The notes below the pieces were generated by a model. That model ran no database searches. It was not told where the DNA came from and saw only the letters and a program-made list of their open reading frames with translations. Positions 44,423-53,228 of a stretch of 64,000 nt of DNA are shown piece after piece. The DNA comes from DATFQE01 sp963738205 (GTDB taxonomy: Bacteria; Actinomycetota; Thermoleophilia; Gaiellales; Gaiellaceae). A program made the position numbers and the translations under genes. The stretch spans positions 868,001 to 932,000 of the forward strand of contig CAVTVQ010000007.1 in NCBI GenBank assembly GCA_963738205.1, in the 5' to 3' direction. Every line of letters starts with the position of its first letter. Positions within the stretch are counted from its first letter, which is position 1.

Positions 44423-45004
44423 ATGGCGCATCGGCCAGTCGTCGCGCATCTAAGCTGGCCGCCGGTGGTGCGGCTGGAACCGTGGACGCCCGACGATTTT
44501 CCGCTCCTCGAAGCGCTGCTCGGCGATCCGGCGATGACCGAGCACCTCGGCGGGCCGGAGAGCCACGAGAAGCTCGTCGATCGCCTCGACCGCTACACGA
44601 AGCTGACGGAGCCGGGCAAGGGGCGGATGTTCAAGATCGTCGACGCCGCCACGGGCGAGGGCGCCGGGTCGGTCGGCTACTGGGAGCGCGAGTGGCGTGA
44701 CGACCAGATCTACGAGACCGGCTGGTCGGTGCTGCCGGCGTTCCAGGGCCGCGGCATCGCCACCATCGCCACCGCCGAGGTGATCGACATCGCCAGGGAC
44801 GAGCGCCGCAACCGCTACCTCCACGCGTTCCCGTCGGTGGACAACCCGCCGTCGAACGCGATCTGCCGGAAGCTCAGCTTCACGCTGGTCGAGGTGGCCG
44901 ACTTCGAGTACCCGCCGGGGAACCCGATGCGGTGCAACGACTGGCGGCTCGACCTGTTCGCGGTCGACTTGAGGGGAAACCGCTCAGCCGAGCGTGCCTC
45001 TTGA
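44423..45004 (+). CDS. GNAT N-acetyltransferase (RimJ/RimL-like)
   Basis: 193 aa. LEPWTPDDFPLLEALLGDPAMTEHLGGPES at the start and GWSVLPAFQGRGIATIATAEV carrying the acetyl-CoA loop place it in the RimJ/RimL-type GNAT group. Substrate unknown. GGAGGA precedes the ATG. A shorter form from a GTG at 44466 is possible. Confidence 0.85.
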   Translation: MAHRPVVAHLSWPPVVRLEPWTPDDFPLLEALLGDPAMTEHLGGPESHEKLVDRLDRYTKLTEPGKGRMFKIVDAATGEGAGSVGYWEREWRDDQIYETGWSVLPAFQGRGIATIATAEVIDIARDERRNRYLHAFPSVDNPPSNAICRKLSFTLVEVADFEYPPGNPMRCNDWRLDLFAVDLRGNRSAERAS

Positions 45005-45005
45005 T

Positions 45006-45422
45006 CTAGGCGAGCCGATCGAAGACGACTACGAGTGCGAGGACGCCGACCACAAGGATCAGCCCGACCGCGGCGAATCGTCCGACGACCAGCCTCATCT
45101 TGCGCGCAACGAATATCCACGCCAGCCAGAACAGGACCGGCTCGGCGGATCGCATCCGCCTCAGCCAGAGGCTCGAGATTCCCAGAGCGCTGAGCAGCCT
45201 TCCGACTGGGCTCGCTTCGAATTGCGCTTGTTCCGCGGCGCGTACGCGCTCCTCGCAGCGGGTCGCCATCTCCCTCGCCTCGCGACGAGCGGCGCGACGG
45301 TAGAAGGGGAGATTCCGCCGCCGCCGCTGCCAGTACGCGAGCGAGCTCCGAGCCTCGTTGAGGGGTGGCGGTGCCAACATCTGCTCCATCAACAGGAGGT
45401 CGGGGTCTCGATCAGCGCGCAT
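45006..45422 (-). CDS. Hypothetical membrane protein
   Basis: 138 aa. The N-terminal 90 residues are rich in Arg and Glu, suggesting a charged helical domain (RRAARREAREMATRCEERV). The C-terminus has two hydrophobic segments (EPVLFWLAWIFV and LRLVVGRFAAVGLILVV-like). Function unknown. It converges on the GNAT gene with 1 base between stops. Confidence 0.55.
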   Translation of the reverse strand: MRADRDPDLLLMEQMLAPPPLNEARSSLAYWQRRRRNLPFYRRAARREAREMATRCEERVRAAEQAQFEASPVGRLLSALGISSLWLRRMRSAEPVLFWLAWIFVARKMRLVVGRFAAVGLILVVGVLALVVVFDRLA

Positions 45423-45542
45423 GCGAAGGTCAGAACTCTAGCCTGGGCCGACGGAGCTTCCGCCGCGAAAGTGAATGCTCCCAGTCAGTGATAACCCGAA
45501 CCACGTCGCGGCCTTTCGTGCGGACACGATCGGTCTCGTTTT

Positions 45543-45815
45543 CTATCGGCGCCTGCGGCGTCGGCGTGTCCCGTAGACGACGCCTCTGTGGCGGATCGAG
45601 CGAACTATCACGCCGGTCGCTTCGATGGTGTAGAGGACGCGGTAACTGCCTGTGCGAGCCGCCCAAAGGCCTTGCATGCGGCCGACAAGTCTCTTGCCCA
45701 TCGCTTCCGGCTCGAGTTGGAGCAGGGCGAGCGTCTCGAGCACGGCTTCGCGTACCGCGTCGGGGAGCGCTTCGAGTTGCCGCTTCGCTTGTCGCGTGAG
45801 TCGGAGCTCAGGCAA
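45543..45815 (-). CDS. RelE/ParE-family toxin
   Basis: 90 aa. RLTRQAKRQLEALPDAVREA and GSYRVLYTIEATGVIVRSIRHRG show the RelE fold, including the basic patch used for mRNA cleavage on the ribosome. TTG start overlaps the antitoxin stop by 8 bases. The Arg-rich C-terminus is unusually long (RRRRRR). Pairs with the Phd-like antitoxin as a type II system. Confidence 0.85.
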   Translation of the reverse strand: MPELRLTRQAKRQLEALPDAVREAVLETLALLQLEPEAMGKRLVGRMQGLWAARTGSYRVLYTIEATGVIVRSIRHRGVVYGTRRRRRRR

Positions 45816-46080
45816 GCCCGAGCTCGCGTCTCACCTCGTCCAGGCTGAACAAGCGGCCCGCCTGCACGTCTTCCTCGCTCTCGCGAAGGTCCGCAAGTGT
45901 CTCTTCGTCTTGGAGGACGCCGAGTGTCTCCTCGATCGCGTCCCATTCCTCCGGCGAGACGACGACCGCTGCCGGCCGTCCTTTGCGGGTGATGACGAGA
46001 TGCTCATGCCGCGCCTGAACGTCGTCGAGGAGCTCCGTGAGTCTCGCGCGAGCTTCGGTGAACGGAACGATCCTAGCCAT
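45808..46080 (-). CDS. Phd/YefM-family antitoxin
   Basis: 90 aa. VPFTEARARLTELLDDVQ and VITRKGRPAAVVVSPEEWDA are the Phd/YefM signature for DNA binding, followed by an acidic C-terminus that would mask the toxin. ATG at 46080 chosen because the longer frame starts inside the tRNA-Arg fragment. It precedes and overlaps the toxin. It ends 40 bases from the left direct repeat of the island. Confidence 0.87.
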   Translation of the reverse strand: MARIVPFTEARARLTELLDDVQARHEHLVITRKGRPAAVVVSPEEWDAIEETLGVLQDEETLADLRESEEDVQAGRLFSLDEVRRELGLA

Positions 46081-46120
46081 GCGCCCAGCGTACAGAAATC
46101 TGAGCAGATCGGGAACCGAG

Positions 46121-46161
46121 TGCCCCCGGCAAGAATCGAACTTGCGCACGCGGTTTAGGAA
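46121..46161 (-). repeat. Partial tRNA-Arg copy (island end, att-like repeat)
   Basis: Forty-one bases identical to the 3' half of the tRNA-Arg gene at 53730-53770: T-arm, 3' acceptor strand, discriminator A and part of the anticodon stem. The 5' half is absent (sequence diverges after 46161), so this is not a functional tRNA. It marks the far end of a region inserted at the 3' end of that tRNA gene. Confidence 0.85.
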
Positions 46162-46401
46162 CTAGCGTGCGAAAAAGCCATTTGCAGGGGGAAGGTTCCC
46201 TCTCGCCCGGCTGCGCGCCAGGGAATGCGCCAGTGCACTAGACGCGCACCCCGGAGCGTCCCATCATTCTGCGCATGCGGCATCCGTCGAGGGCGTCCAT
46301 GGCGCCTTTGGAGCTAGTGGCGATGCCTGCGCCGTAGCCATGGGCGACCCCGACCTGATTGGCGGTGGTTCGTAAGCGGTCGCCCAGAGAATGTTTGTGC
46401 G
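46162..46401. other. Left island edge with no clear gene
   Basis: A minus-strand frame ends here in DGCRMRRMMGRSGVRV but matches nothing I recognise. No promoter or RNA gene seen. Probably degraded element DNA. Confidence 0.4.
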
Positions 46402-46584
46402 CTATTCGACGAGCCGCAGACGACGACCCTTCGCAATGGCCTCGAGCTGGGAGTGCGTCCCGAGTGCAAGGAGGATCGCGCGAATGTGGTTTCTGACCGT
46501 TGCTTCGGCGATACCGAGACGGGCGGCGATGACCTTTGCAGGCAGGCCCTCGGTCGCGCTCAGGTGTAGGAGGGAGCGCGTCAA
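46402..46584 (-). pseudogene. Fragment of a LuxR/GerE-type HTH regulator
   Basis: 60 codons giving LSATEGLPAKVIAARLGIAEATVRNHIRAILLALGTHSQLEAIA, a complete LuxR C-terminal helix-turn-helix but without any sensor domain. The bases just upstream (to about 46690) read in another frame as ARKNGRRVHYVLRE, resembling the wing of an ArsR-type regulator. Both look like remnants at the island edge. Confidence 0.6.
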
Positions 46585-46680
46585 GCCCGGGTCCAGGCGG
46601 CGGGCTCGAGCTCGCGCAGAACATAGTGGACGCGCCTGCCGTTCTTGCGAGCGGCGGTGAGTCTGGCCACGGTGGCGTCG

Positions 46681-47691
46681 CTATCCGGCGGTGTAGAGGG
46701 GGCTTGCGACCTGCTCGACTTCGAGTGGCCGCAGAGAGGACGCTGCGGACAGGTGGTAGAGGTGGCTCGTACCGCCCAGCACGCCGGCGCCGACGTAGCG
46801 GTTGAAGTCGCGCGCGAGGCTGCGGACGACGAATCCCGCCTCGAGGATCGCCTGCTGGACGCGGTAGGCGGCGCCGGGGCGGCGCGAGCCGAACGAGAAG
46901 AAGACGTCGCCATGTGGTGCGACCGCGTCCGCGGCCCGCAAGAGAAAGAGCAGCGCGCCCGGAACCGTGTACGGCGGGTCGGTCAAGACGGTGTCGAAGG
47001 CGCCGCGTAGCTCCTCCGGAAGCGGCTCCCTGAGGTCGTGGAGGACGGTGGACCACGAGTACGGCGCGCCCGTAAGTGCTCGCCGAGCGAGCTTCGCAAG
47101 CCTCGGGTCGACGTCCAGGACGGCGAGGTGAGCGATCGACGGGCTGGAGCCGAGCCGCCGCACGACGAGATCGATGGTGAGCCCCATCAGGTCGTCGTCC
47201 CCGAGCACGAGTATGCGCCGGCCGACGAGCGCTCCGGCCTCGTGAAGGGCGAGCACGCGCCGGATCTTCGTCTCGACCGTGCAGTGGCACTGGTCGAGCT
47301 CGAGCCGGGGCGCCGGAGCGTTCCGCGCAGCGATAGCCACGTCGCGCACGACCGGTCCGAGCGTGGGCGGGATCACCGTCCCGTGACCTCCGCAGGCCGG
47401 ACAGGTCGCCTTCGGCCCGAGACGCAGCTCCCCGGGCGCGAACATAGCCCGCCCGGCGGGCGTGAGCCGGGCGGGACGCTCCTCCGCGACGACCGACCGC
47501 TTGCGCAGCTCGCCGCAGATTGACGCGACGATCGGCACCGGCAGCTCGCACGCCCGGCTCACGTTTCGTATCGAGACGGGGCCGAGCCGCGCGAGAGCGG
47601 AGAGCACCGCCTCCACGCCGCGCTCGCCCTCGGCGAGCCCGACAACGGTCGCGACCTCGCGGACGATCAGGCGCGGGTCAGCCGATCGCAC
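46681..47691 (-). CDS. bpsA: Branched-chain polyamine synthase BpsA (N4-bis(aminopropyl)spermidine synthase)
   Basis: 336 aa. N-terminal winged helix (about 1-90), then the DUF43 core with HCTVETKIRRVLALHEAG, the aminopropyl-donor site RRILVLGDDDLMGLT, LDVDPRLAKLARRA, and catalytic LTDPPYTVPGALLF. BpsA adds two aminopropyl groups from decarboxylated S-adenosylmethionine to spermidine, producing quaternary branched polyamines known from thermophiles. It overlaps speD by 14 bases, whose product would supply the donor. Finding it in this lineage, on an apparent mobile region, is unusual. Confidence 0.85.
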   Translation of the reverse strand: MRSADPRLIVREVATVVGLAEGERGVEAVLSALARLGPVSIRNVSRACELPVPIVASICGELRKRSVVAEERPARLTPAGRAMFAPGELRLGPKATCPACGGHGTVIPPTLGPVVRDVAIAARNAPAPRLELDQCHCTVETKIRRVLALHEAGALVGRRILVLGDDDLMGLTIDLVVRRLGSSPSIAHLAVLDVDPRLAKLARRALTGAPYSWSTVLHDLREPLPEELRGAFDTVLTDPPYTVPGALLFLLRAADAVAPHGDVFFSFGSRRPGAAYRVQQAILEAGFVVRSLARDFNRYVGAGVLGGTSHLYHLSAASSLRPLEVEQVASPLYTAG

Positions 47692-48073
47692 GGGGAACCG
47701 CCGTCACCGCTGCGCGCTCGACGTCGAGCAGCTCGCAGAGCGCCCGCGTCACGTCGTCGCCGTTCACATCGCCGTACGAGAGGAGGTCGACGTTCGCAAG
47801 CGCGTGCTCGGGCCACGTGTGGATGCTGAGGTGGGACTGCGCGAGCAGGAGCACGCCGGTCACTGCACCATTTGGGAACACGTGGAAGGCATCGCCAACG
47901 ACCTTGGCACCGCCGGCGCGCGCGGCCGCGTACAACGCGTCGCGGATGCACGAGAGGTCGGCGAGGACCTCGGGTCGCCGCACCCACGCGTCGAGGGCGT
48001 ACAGGCGCATCGAGGCCGGTCGTTCAAGCACGGGCTGGAGCACGAAGCTCCAAGGATCCTCACGGTCGAGCAC
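47678..48073 (-). CDS. speD: S-adenosylmethionine decarboxylase proenzyme-like protein (SpeD), key Cys replaced by Tyr
   Basis: 131 aa with the SpeD fold. HLSIHTWPEHALANVD contains the site of self-cleavage before Ser in QSH (usually ESH) and the catalytic His. The proton-donor Cys that normally stands in FTCG is Tyr (LLSYG), and the Glu before the pyruvoyl Ser is Gln. The N-terminal GRH motif is also missing. It may be a slow AdoMet decarboxylase supplying BpsA, or a SpeD-derived enzyme of changed specificity. GTG start. It lies directly upstream of bpsA on the same strand. Confidence 0.8.
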   Translation of the reverse strand: MLDREDPWSFVLQPVLERPASMRLYALDAWVRRPEVLADLSCIRDALYAAARAGGAKVVGDAFHVFPNGAVTGVLLLAQSHLSIHTWPEHALANVDLLSYGDVNGDDVTRALCELLDVERAAVTAVPRAIG

Positions 48074-48574
48074 AGGTCTCCTTCGGCGGTGAGACGAGCT
48101 CCGGACACCACCGCGAAGGAACCGCCCACCCCGGGCGAGCTGCTCTTCCTGGCTACTCGATCAGCGAATGATCAGGTGGCGCCGGAGAAGGGCGTGAAGC
48201 AGACAGTCATCGAGACGCACCTCCCTCCGGTCGCTGGCCGAGGCAGGGTAGCGGTCGCCTCGTGGAGGCGTCAAACCGATCAGCGAGCGCGCGACGTGCC
48301 GCCGCATGTGGACCCCGTGAAGGTAGCTCGTCGAGATGCTCCTCGCTCGCCTCCAGGCGACGCCTCACGGACTCCACGCCACGCTCGAGGTGGCGCTCGA
48401 GCACGCGAGCGGCGCCGGCGCCACGCTTGAGCGTCCGGACGCCCGCGCAGCGCTCGAGCGCAACACGGGCGAGGTGTCCACGGGCTCGAAGCTCGGCCGC
48501 CTCGCGCGGGGGGCGTGCTCGACCACGCTTGACGACTGAACCTTTCCCCGACAGAGTGGTAAGAAGTTCGCGAT
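48074..48574. other. 500-base gap between speD and the cyclase regulator, no clear gene
   Basis: Short frames exist on both strands (for example 48336-48539 on the plus strand) but none has a ribosome site, motif or convincing codon pattern. The last 30 bases hold the leader of the cyclase gene. Confidence 0.4.
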
Positions 48575-51034
48575 ATGCGCGCTCTTCCGACCGGCACGGT
48601 CACCTTCCTCTTCACCGACATCGAGGGCTCGACGCGGCTCCTCTCCGAGCTCGGGGATGAGCGCTACCCGCTTGTCCTGGCGGAGCACCGGCTGGCCCTG
48701 CGCGACCAGTTCGCCCGCCATGGGGGGGTCGAGGTGGACACCCAGGGGGACGCCTTCTTCGTCGCCTTCTCCCGCGCCTCGGACGCGGTCGCCGCCGCCG
48801 AGGGAGCGCACGCCGCACTCGCGCAGCGCCCGGTCAAGGTGCGCATGGGGATCCACACGGGGGAGCCGATCGTGACCTCAGAGGGCTACGTGGGGGTGGA
48901 CGTGCACCGGGCTGCGAGGGTGTGCGCGGCCGGACACGGGGGGCAGGTGCTCCTCACCCAGACGACGCGCGACCTCTTGTCCGGGGTCGAGCTTGTCGAC
49001 CTTGGCGAGCACCGCCTGAAGGACCTCTCCGGGCCGCAGCGCCTGTACCAGCTCGGCTCGGGCGACTTCCTGCCCCTGAAGACGCTCGACGCCACCAACC
49101 TCCCGATCGTGGCCTCGACCCTGCTCGACCGCGAGGGCGAGATCTCGGAGCTCGTGGCCCTGCTCGCCGACGGAAGCCGCCTGGTCACGGTCACCGGCGC
49201 CGGGGGGACGGGCAAGACGCGGGTCGCGCTGCAGGTCGCAGCCGAGCTCGTGGGCCGCGTGCAAGACGGGGTCTTCTGGGTCCCGCTCGCCGACCTCGCC
49301 GACGCCGCGCTTGTCGTGCCCACCGTCGCGCAGACGCTCGGCGGATCGGAGGAGCTCTCGGCCTCGGTCCGAGACCGGGAGGTGCTGCTGCTGCTCGACA
49401 ACGCCGAGCACCTGCTCGAGGCGGCACCCGCACTGGCCGAGCTTCTGGCCTCCGCCGCCCGACTGCGCCTGCTCGTCACGAGCCGCGCCCCGCTTCGCCT
49501 GTACGGGGAGCGCGAGTACCCGCTCGACCCCCTGCCCGACCCGGACGCGGTGCGCCTCTTCGTCGAGCGCGCGCGTGCCTTCGGGCGCGAGCTGAAGCCG
49601 AACGGGACGGTGAGCGCGATCTGCCGGCGCCTGGATGGGCTCCCGCTCGCGGTCGAGCTCGCGGCCGCTCGCACCAAGCTTCTCGATCCGGTCGTGCTCC
49701 TCGAGCGCCTCGAGCGGGCGCTCCCCTTGCTGACCGGCGGCCCGCGCGACGCTCCCGAGCGCCAGCGCACCCTGCGGGCGGCGATCGAGTGGAGCCACGG
49801 CCTGCTCGGGGAGGACGCGCGCGCGGCCTTCCGCCGCTTCTCGGTCTTCGTCGGGGGGTGCACGCTGGAGGCCGCCGAGGAGCTCTGCGAGGCCGACCTG
49901 GACACCCTGGAGGCGCTCGGCGATCTGAGCCTCGTGAAGCCGATCGGAAGCGAGCGCCTGATCATGCTGGAGACGATCCGCGAGTACGCGCTCGAGGAGC
50001 TCGAGGCCTCGGGCGAGGCGGAGGAGCTTCGCGAGCGCCACGCGCGCGCCTTCACCGAGCTCGCCGAGCGCGCCCGCAGTGAGCTTGGAGGGCCGGAGCG
50101 GGCGCGCTGGGAGGCGCGCCTGGAGACCGAGCTTCCGAACGTCCGGGCGGCGCTCGCCTTCGCGAGCCGCACCCGGCCCGAGCTCCTGCACCGCCTGGCG
50201 CGCGCACTTCGCATCTTCTGGAACACGCACGGCTACCTGAGGGAGGGCCGAAGCTGGCTCGAGCGCTCGCTGGCGGCGGGCGCGGAGGGGCTCGAGCGGG
50301 CGGAGATCCTGGGCGGGGTGGGCTGGATCTGCCGCGCGATGGGCGACTGGGAGGCAGCGGCCGAAGCGGCCGAGGAGCGCCTCAAGCTCGCCCAGGCGCT
50401 CGACGACGCCAAGAACCTGAACGCCGCCCTCGGGCTGCAGGCGGTGCTCGCCGAGGAGGGCGGAGACCTCGCCCGCGCCGAGGAGCTGTACGAGACGAGC
50501 ATCGCCATCAGCCGCGCACAGGGCGAGCGCGGGCGGCCGGAGCGCTACGGCGGCGACTACGCCGAGTTTCTGCTGCGACAAGCGCGCTACCACGAAGCCG
50601 CGTACGTCTTCGAGGAGTGCCTGACCGCCGCCCGCAGGCGGGGCGACCAGTTCCTCGTGGGACGCTATACCGCCGACACCGGAGGGCTGGCGCTCGTCGA
50701 CGGGCGTCCCGCGGAGGCACTCGGCCTCTTCTCCGAGGGCCTGAAGATCCTCCACGCCTTCAACGAGCGCTACTACACCCTGTACATCTTTCCGCTACTC
50801 GCCGAGACCTTCGCCGCGCTCGGCGACAAGGAGAAGGGCGCCCGGCTGCTCGGGGTTGCGGACGCACACGTCGAGGCGACCGAGCTCCTGCTCTGGAGGG
50901 AGGGGATCCGCCGCCGCGAGGCGACGGTGGCGGAGCTACGGACGACGCTCGGCGAGGAGCGGTACGCCGCGCTCCACGCCGAGGGGGCGGCGATGACGTT
51001 CGACGAGGCCGTCGACTACGCGCTGGAGAGCTAG
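48575..51034 (+). CDS. Adenylate/guanylate cyclase - STAND ATPase - TPR regulator
   Basis: 819 aa. Class III nucleotide cyclase domain (about 1-170) with metal Asp in LFTDIEGSTRLL and QGDAFFVAF, substrate/transition residues in GVDVHRAARVCAAG. Then a STAND ATPase with Walker A GAGGTGKT and Walker B VLLLLDNAEHLL, SLVKPIGSERLIMLETIREYAL, and a C-terminal set of TPR-like repeats from about 560. This is the layout of the large signal-transduction ATPases abundant in actinobacteria. No DNA-binding domain is seen, so it works through cyclic nucleotide or protein contacts. Its 3' end overlaps the convergent cfa gene by 4 bases. Confidence 0.88.
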   Translation: MRALPTGTVTFLFTDIEGSTRLLSELGDERYPLVLAEHRLALRDQFARHGGVEVDTQGDAFFVAFSRASDAVAAAEGAHAALAQRPVKVRMGIHTGEPIVTSEGYVGVDVHRAARVCAAGHGGQVLLTQTTRDLLSGVELVDLGEHRLKDLSGPQRLYQLGSGDFLPLKTLDATNLPIVASTLLDREGEISELVALLADGSRLVTVTGAGGTGKTRVALQVAAELVGRVQDGVFWVPLADLADAALVVPTVAQTLGGSEELSASVRDREVLLLLDNAEHLLEAAPALAELLASAARLRLLVTSRAPLRLYGEREYPLDPLPDPDAVRLFVERARAFGRELKPNGTVSAICRRLDGLPLAVELAAARTKLLDPVVLLERLERALPLLTGGPRDAPERQRTLRAAIEWSHGLLGEDARAAFRRFSVFVGGCTLEAAEELCEADLDTLEALGDLSLVKPIGSERLIMLETIREYALEELEASGEAEELRERHARAFTELAERARSELGGPERARWEARLETELPNVRAALAFASRTRPELLHRLARALRIFWNTHGYLREGRSWLERSLAAGAEGLERAEILGGVGWICRAMGDWEAAAEAAEERLKLAQALDDAKNLNAALGLQAVLAEEGGDLARAEELYETSIAISRAQGERGRPERYGGDYAEFLLRQARYHEAAYVFEECLTAARRRGDQFLVGRYTADTGGLALVDGRPAEALGLFSEGLKILHAFNERYYTLYIFPLLAETFAALGDKEKGARLLGVADAHVEATELLLWREGIRRREATVAELRTTLGEERYAALHAEGAAMTFDEAVDYALES

Positions 51035-52326
51035 ACGTACCAGTCTGCGCGCGAGAGCGGCAGACCCGTCACGCCACCGTCGGGCTTCACGAGCAGTGTC
51101 TGGTAGACGCTCGCGTGCCCGCTGACGAACCGGTATGCCATCGCCGCGAGCAAGAGCCGCCAGACGCGGTAGACGGTCTCGTTCGCAACCCGGAGCACGT
51201 CCTCGCGGTGCGCTTCCAGGCTCTCCAGCCAGCGCCGTGAGGTGAGCACGTAGTGATCGCGCAGGCTCTCGACGTCGCGCACCTCGAACTGCGCGCCCTC
51301 CGCGGCGGTGAGCACCGTCGAGACCGGCACGAGGTCGTGGTCCGGGAACACGTAGGTGTCGAGGAACGACGGGCCGACACGGGTCGGCGGCGACGGGGCG
51401 CTCGACATGCCGTGGGCGAGGAAGACCCCCCTGGGCTCGAGCAGCCGCCACACGTGGCCGAAGTAGTCGCCCAGCGCATCCCGCGCGACGTGCTCGTACA
51501 TCCCGACACTGACCACCTTGTCGAAGCTCCCGGGCTCGTCCACCTCGCGGTAGTCGCGCAGCTCTGCTCGGCACCGGTCTGCGAGGCCGGCCTCCCTGAT
51601 CCGCGCCGACGCGAGCTCGGCCTGCTCCTTGGAGAGGGTGACGCCGAGCGCCTCGACGCCGTAATTGCCCGCCGCATGCATGATCATCCCGCCCCACCCG
51701 CAGCCGATGTCCAGCAGGCGGTCGCCCGGCCGCAGGCGCAGCTTGCGGCAGACGTAGTCCAGCTTCCGTCGCTGAGCGGACGCAAGATCCTCGTCGGACG
51801 ACTCGAAGACCGCGCACGAGTACGCCATCGTGGGGTCGAGCCAGAGGGCGAAGAACTCGTTCGAGAGGTCGTAGTGGTACGCGATCGCCTGCCGGTCGCG
51901 CTCGAGCGACGAGCGCCGCCCGCGAAGGTGTGCACGCTCCCGGCCGACCCGTGAGCGGCGCTCGGACGGAAGCCCGAGCAGACGGCGCATCCGTCGCAGC
52001 CGCTCGGCGAGACCGGTCTCTCGGCCGAGGAGCCCGTCGGCGATCGGGAAGACCGCCTCCAGGTCGCCCTCGACGTCGAAGTCGTCGCAGAGGTAGGCCT
52101 CGCTCAGGGTGAGCTCGCCCGGAGGCCAGAACATCGCCCTCGCCGCGCTCGGATGGCGCAGGACGATCGTGAAGCGCGCTTCCCGGCCGGCGTCCGGCTT
52201 CCAGACCGTGCCGTCCCAGAGGCGGACGGCGAAGTCACGCGGATGGTCGGCGAGAAGCCCGCGGAAGAAGGCGAGCGTGGCCTCGGCGGTCTCGGCCGAA
52301 GCCGGTAGGGGGGTCGTCTCGGTCAT
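51031..52326 (-). CDS. cfa: Cyclopropane-fatty-acyl-phospholipid synthase
   Basis: 431 aa SAM-dependent enzyme that adds methylene across cis double bonds of membrane lipids. SAM motif LLDIGCGWGGMIMHAA, substrate region IAYHYDLSNEFFALWLDPTMAYSC and VGMYEHVARDAL fit the CFA/MmaA family. ATG overlaps the desaturase stop (ATGA). With the desaturase it forms a unit: introduce a double bond, then cyclopropanate it. Confidence 0.93.
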   Translation of the reverse strand: MTETTPLPASAETAEATLAFFRGLLADHPRDFAVRLWDGTVWKPDAGREARFTIVLRHPSAARAMFWPPGELTLSEAYLCDDFDVEGDLEAVFPIADGLLGRETGLAERLRRMRRLLGLPSERRSRVGRERAHLRGRRSSLERDRQAIAYHYDLSNEFFALWLDPTMAYSCAVFESSDEDLASAQRRKLDYVCRKLRLRPGDRLLDIGCGWGGMIMHAAGNYGVEALGVTLSKEQAELASARIREAGLADRCRAELRDYREVDEPGSFDKVVSVGMYEHVARDALGDYFGHVWRLLEPRGVFLAHGMSSAPSPPTRVGPSFLDTYVFPDHDLVPVSTVLTAAEGAQFEVRDVESLRDHYVLTSRRWLESLEAHREDVLRVANETVYRVWRLLLAAMAYRFVSGHASVYQTLLVKPDGGVTGLPLSRADWYV

Positions 52327-53228
52327 CGGTCGGCCTCCGCGAGGACGGGGCTTCGCCGCCTGCGCTCGACCAGCGGCTCCGGCGGCGGGCTCTTCACGTT
52401 CCACACCAGGCCGAGTGCCTCGAGCAGGTGGATGACGAGCCCGGACGGGTCGATCTCGCGCCGCCGCATGCCGTGGGACGCCATCGCCGGAAACGCGTGG
52501 TGGTTGTTGTGCCAGCCGTCGCCGAAGCCGAGCACCCCGAGGACCCAGTTGTTGCGGCTCTCGTCCGTCGTCTCGAAGGGTCGCGACCCGAACATGTGCC
52601 CGAAGGAGTTGACCGAGTACGTGATCTGGCTGAAGAAGGCCATCCGCACGAAGCCGCCCCAGAGCAGGCCGTCCCAGCCGGCAACGGCGAACGGGATCGC
52701 GAGCCCGAGCAGGACCCAGATCGGCATCGTGCGGTCGATGAACACGATGAGCCGGTCCTCCAGCATCCGCTTGCAGTAGCGCTCCCGGTCCGCGGACGGG
52801 CCGCCGAGGATCCAGCCGAAGTATGCGTGGATGAACCCGTCGAGCGGGCTGTGCGGGTCTCCCTCCTGGTCCGAGTAGGCGTGGTGCTTACGGTGGTGCG
52901 CAGCCCACTCGATGCAGCGGCCCTGGCCGGACATCGACCCGAGGGTGAGCAGGGTCGCCTTCACCCCCTGCCCGCACTCGAAGCTCGCGTGGCTCAGGTA
53001 CCGGTGAAACCCGATCGTGATCCCGAACCCGGTCGCGACGTAGAGGCCGAGGAAGAGCGCGAGCTCGGTCCACCCGATCATCTCCCCCCAGAGCCGCCAC
53101 ATCGCGAAGAACGTGATGAGGATCGGCGCGATGACCGTGATCACGACGAGAACGCGGTAGGCGCCTCGGCCGAGGCGGGCGCGCGAGGGGATGAGACGGA
53201 CGGCGGCGGTGCTGGCCGAGTCGATCAT
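52323..53228 (-). CDS. Fatty-acid desaturase (stearoyl-CoA/delta-9 type)
   Basis: 301 aa membrane diiron enzyme with the three histidine boxes HRYLSH, HRKHH and HNNHH. It has four hydrophobic segments and a reductase-like tail region. It puts cis double bonds in acyl chains. The product is the natural substrate for the co-translated cyclopropane synthase. The upstream bases to 53729 have no clear promoter or gene. Confidence 0.93.
   Translation of the reverse strand: MIDSASTAAVRLIPSRARLGRGAYRVLVVITVIAPILITFFAMWRLWGEMIGWTELALFLGLYVATGFGITIGFHRYLSHASFECGQGVKATLLTLGSMSGQGRCIEWAAHHRKHHAYSDQEGDPHSPLDGFIHAYFGWILGGPSADRERYCKRMLEDRLIVFIDRTMPIWVLLGLAIPFAVAGWDGLLWGGFVRMAFFSQITYSVNSFGHMFGSRPFETTDESRNNWVLGVLGFGDGWHNNHHAFPAMASHGMRRREIDPSGLVIHLLEALGLVWNVKSPPPEPLVERRRRSPVLAEADR

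Noticed and set aside
46121..46161. Second tRNA-Arg gene
   Set aside because: Only the 3' half is present. D-arm, anticodon and 5' acceptor are absent.
48336..48539. Small ORF between speD and the cyclase gene
   Set aside because: No ribosome site, no motif and ordinary antisense alternatives. Cannot be supported.
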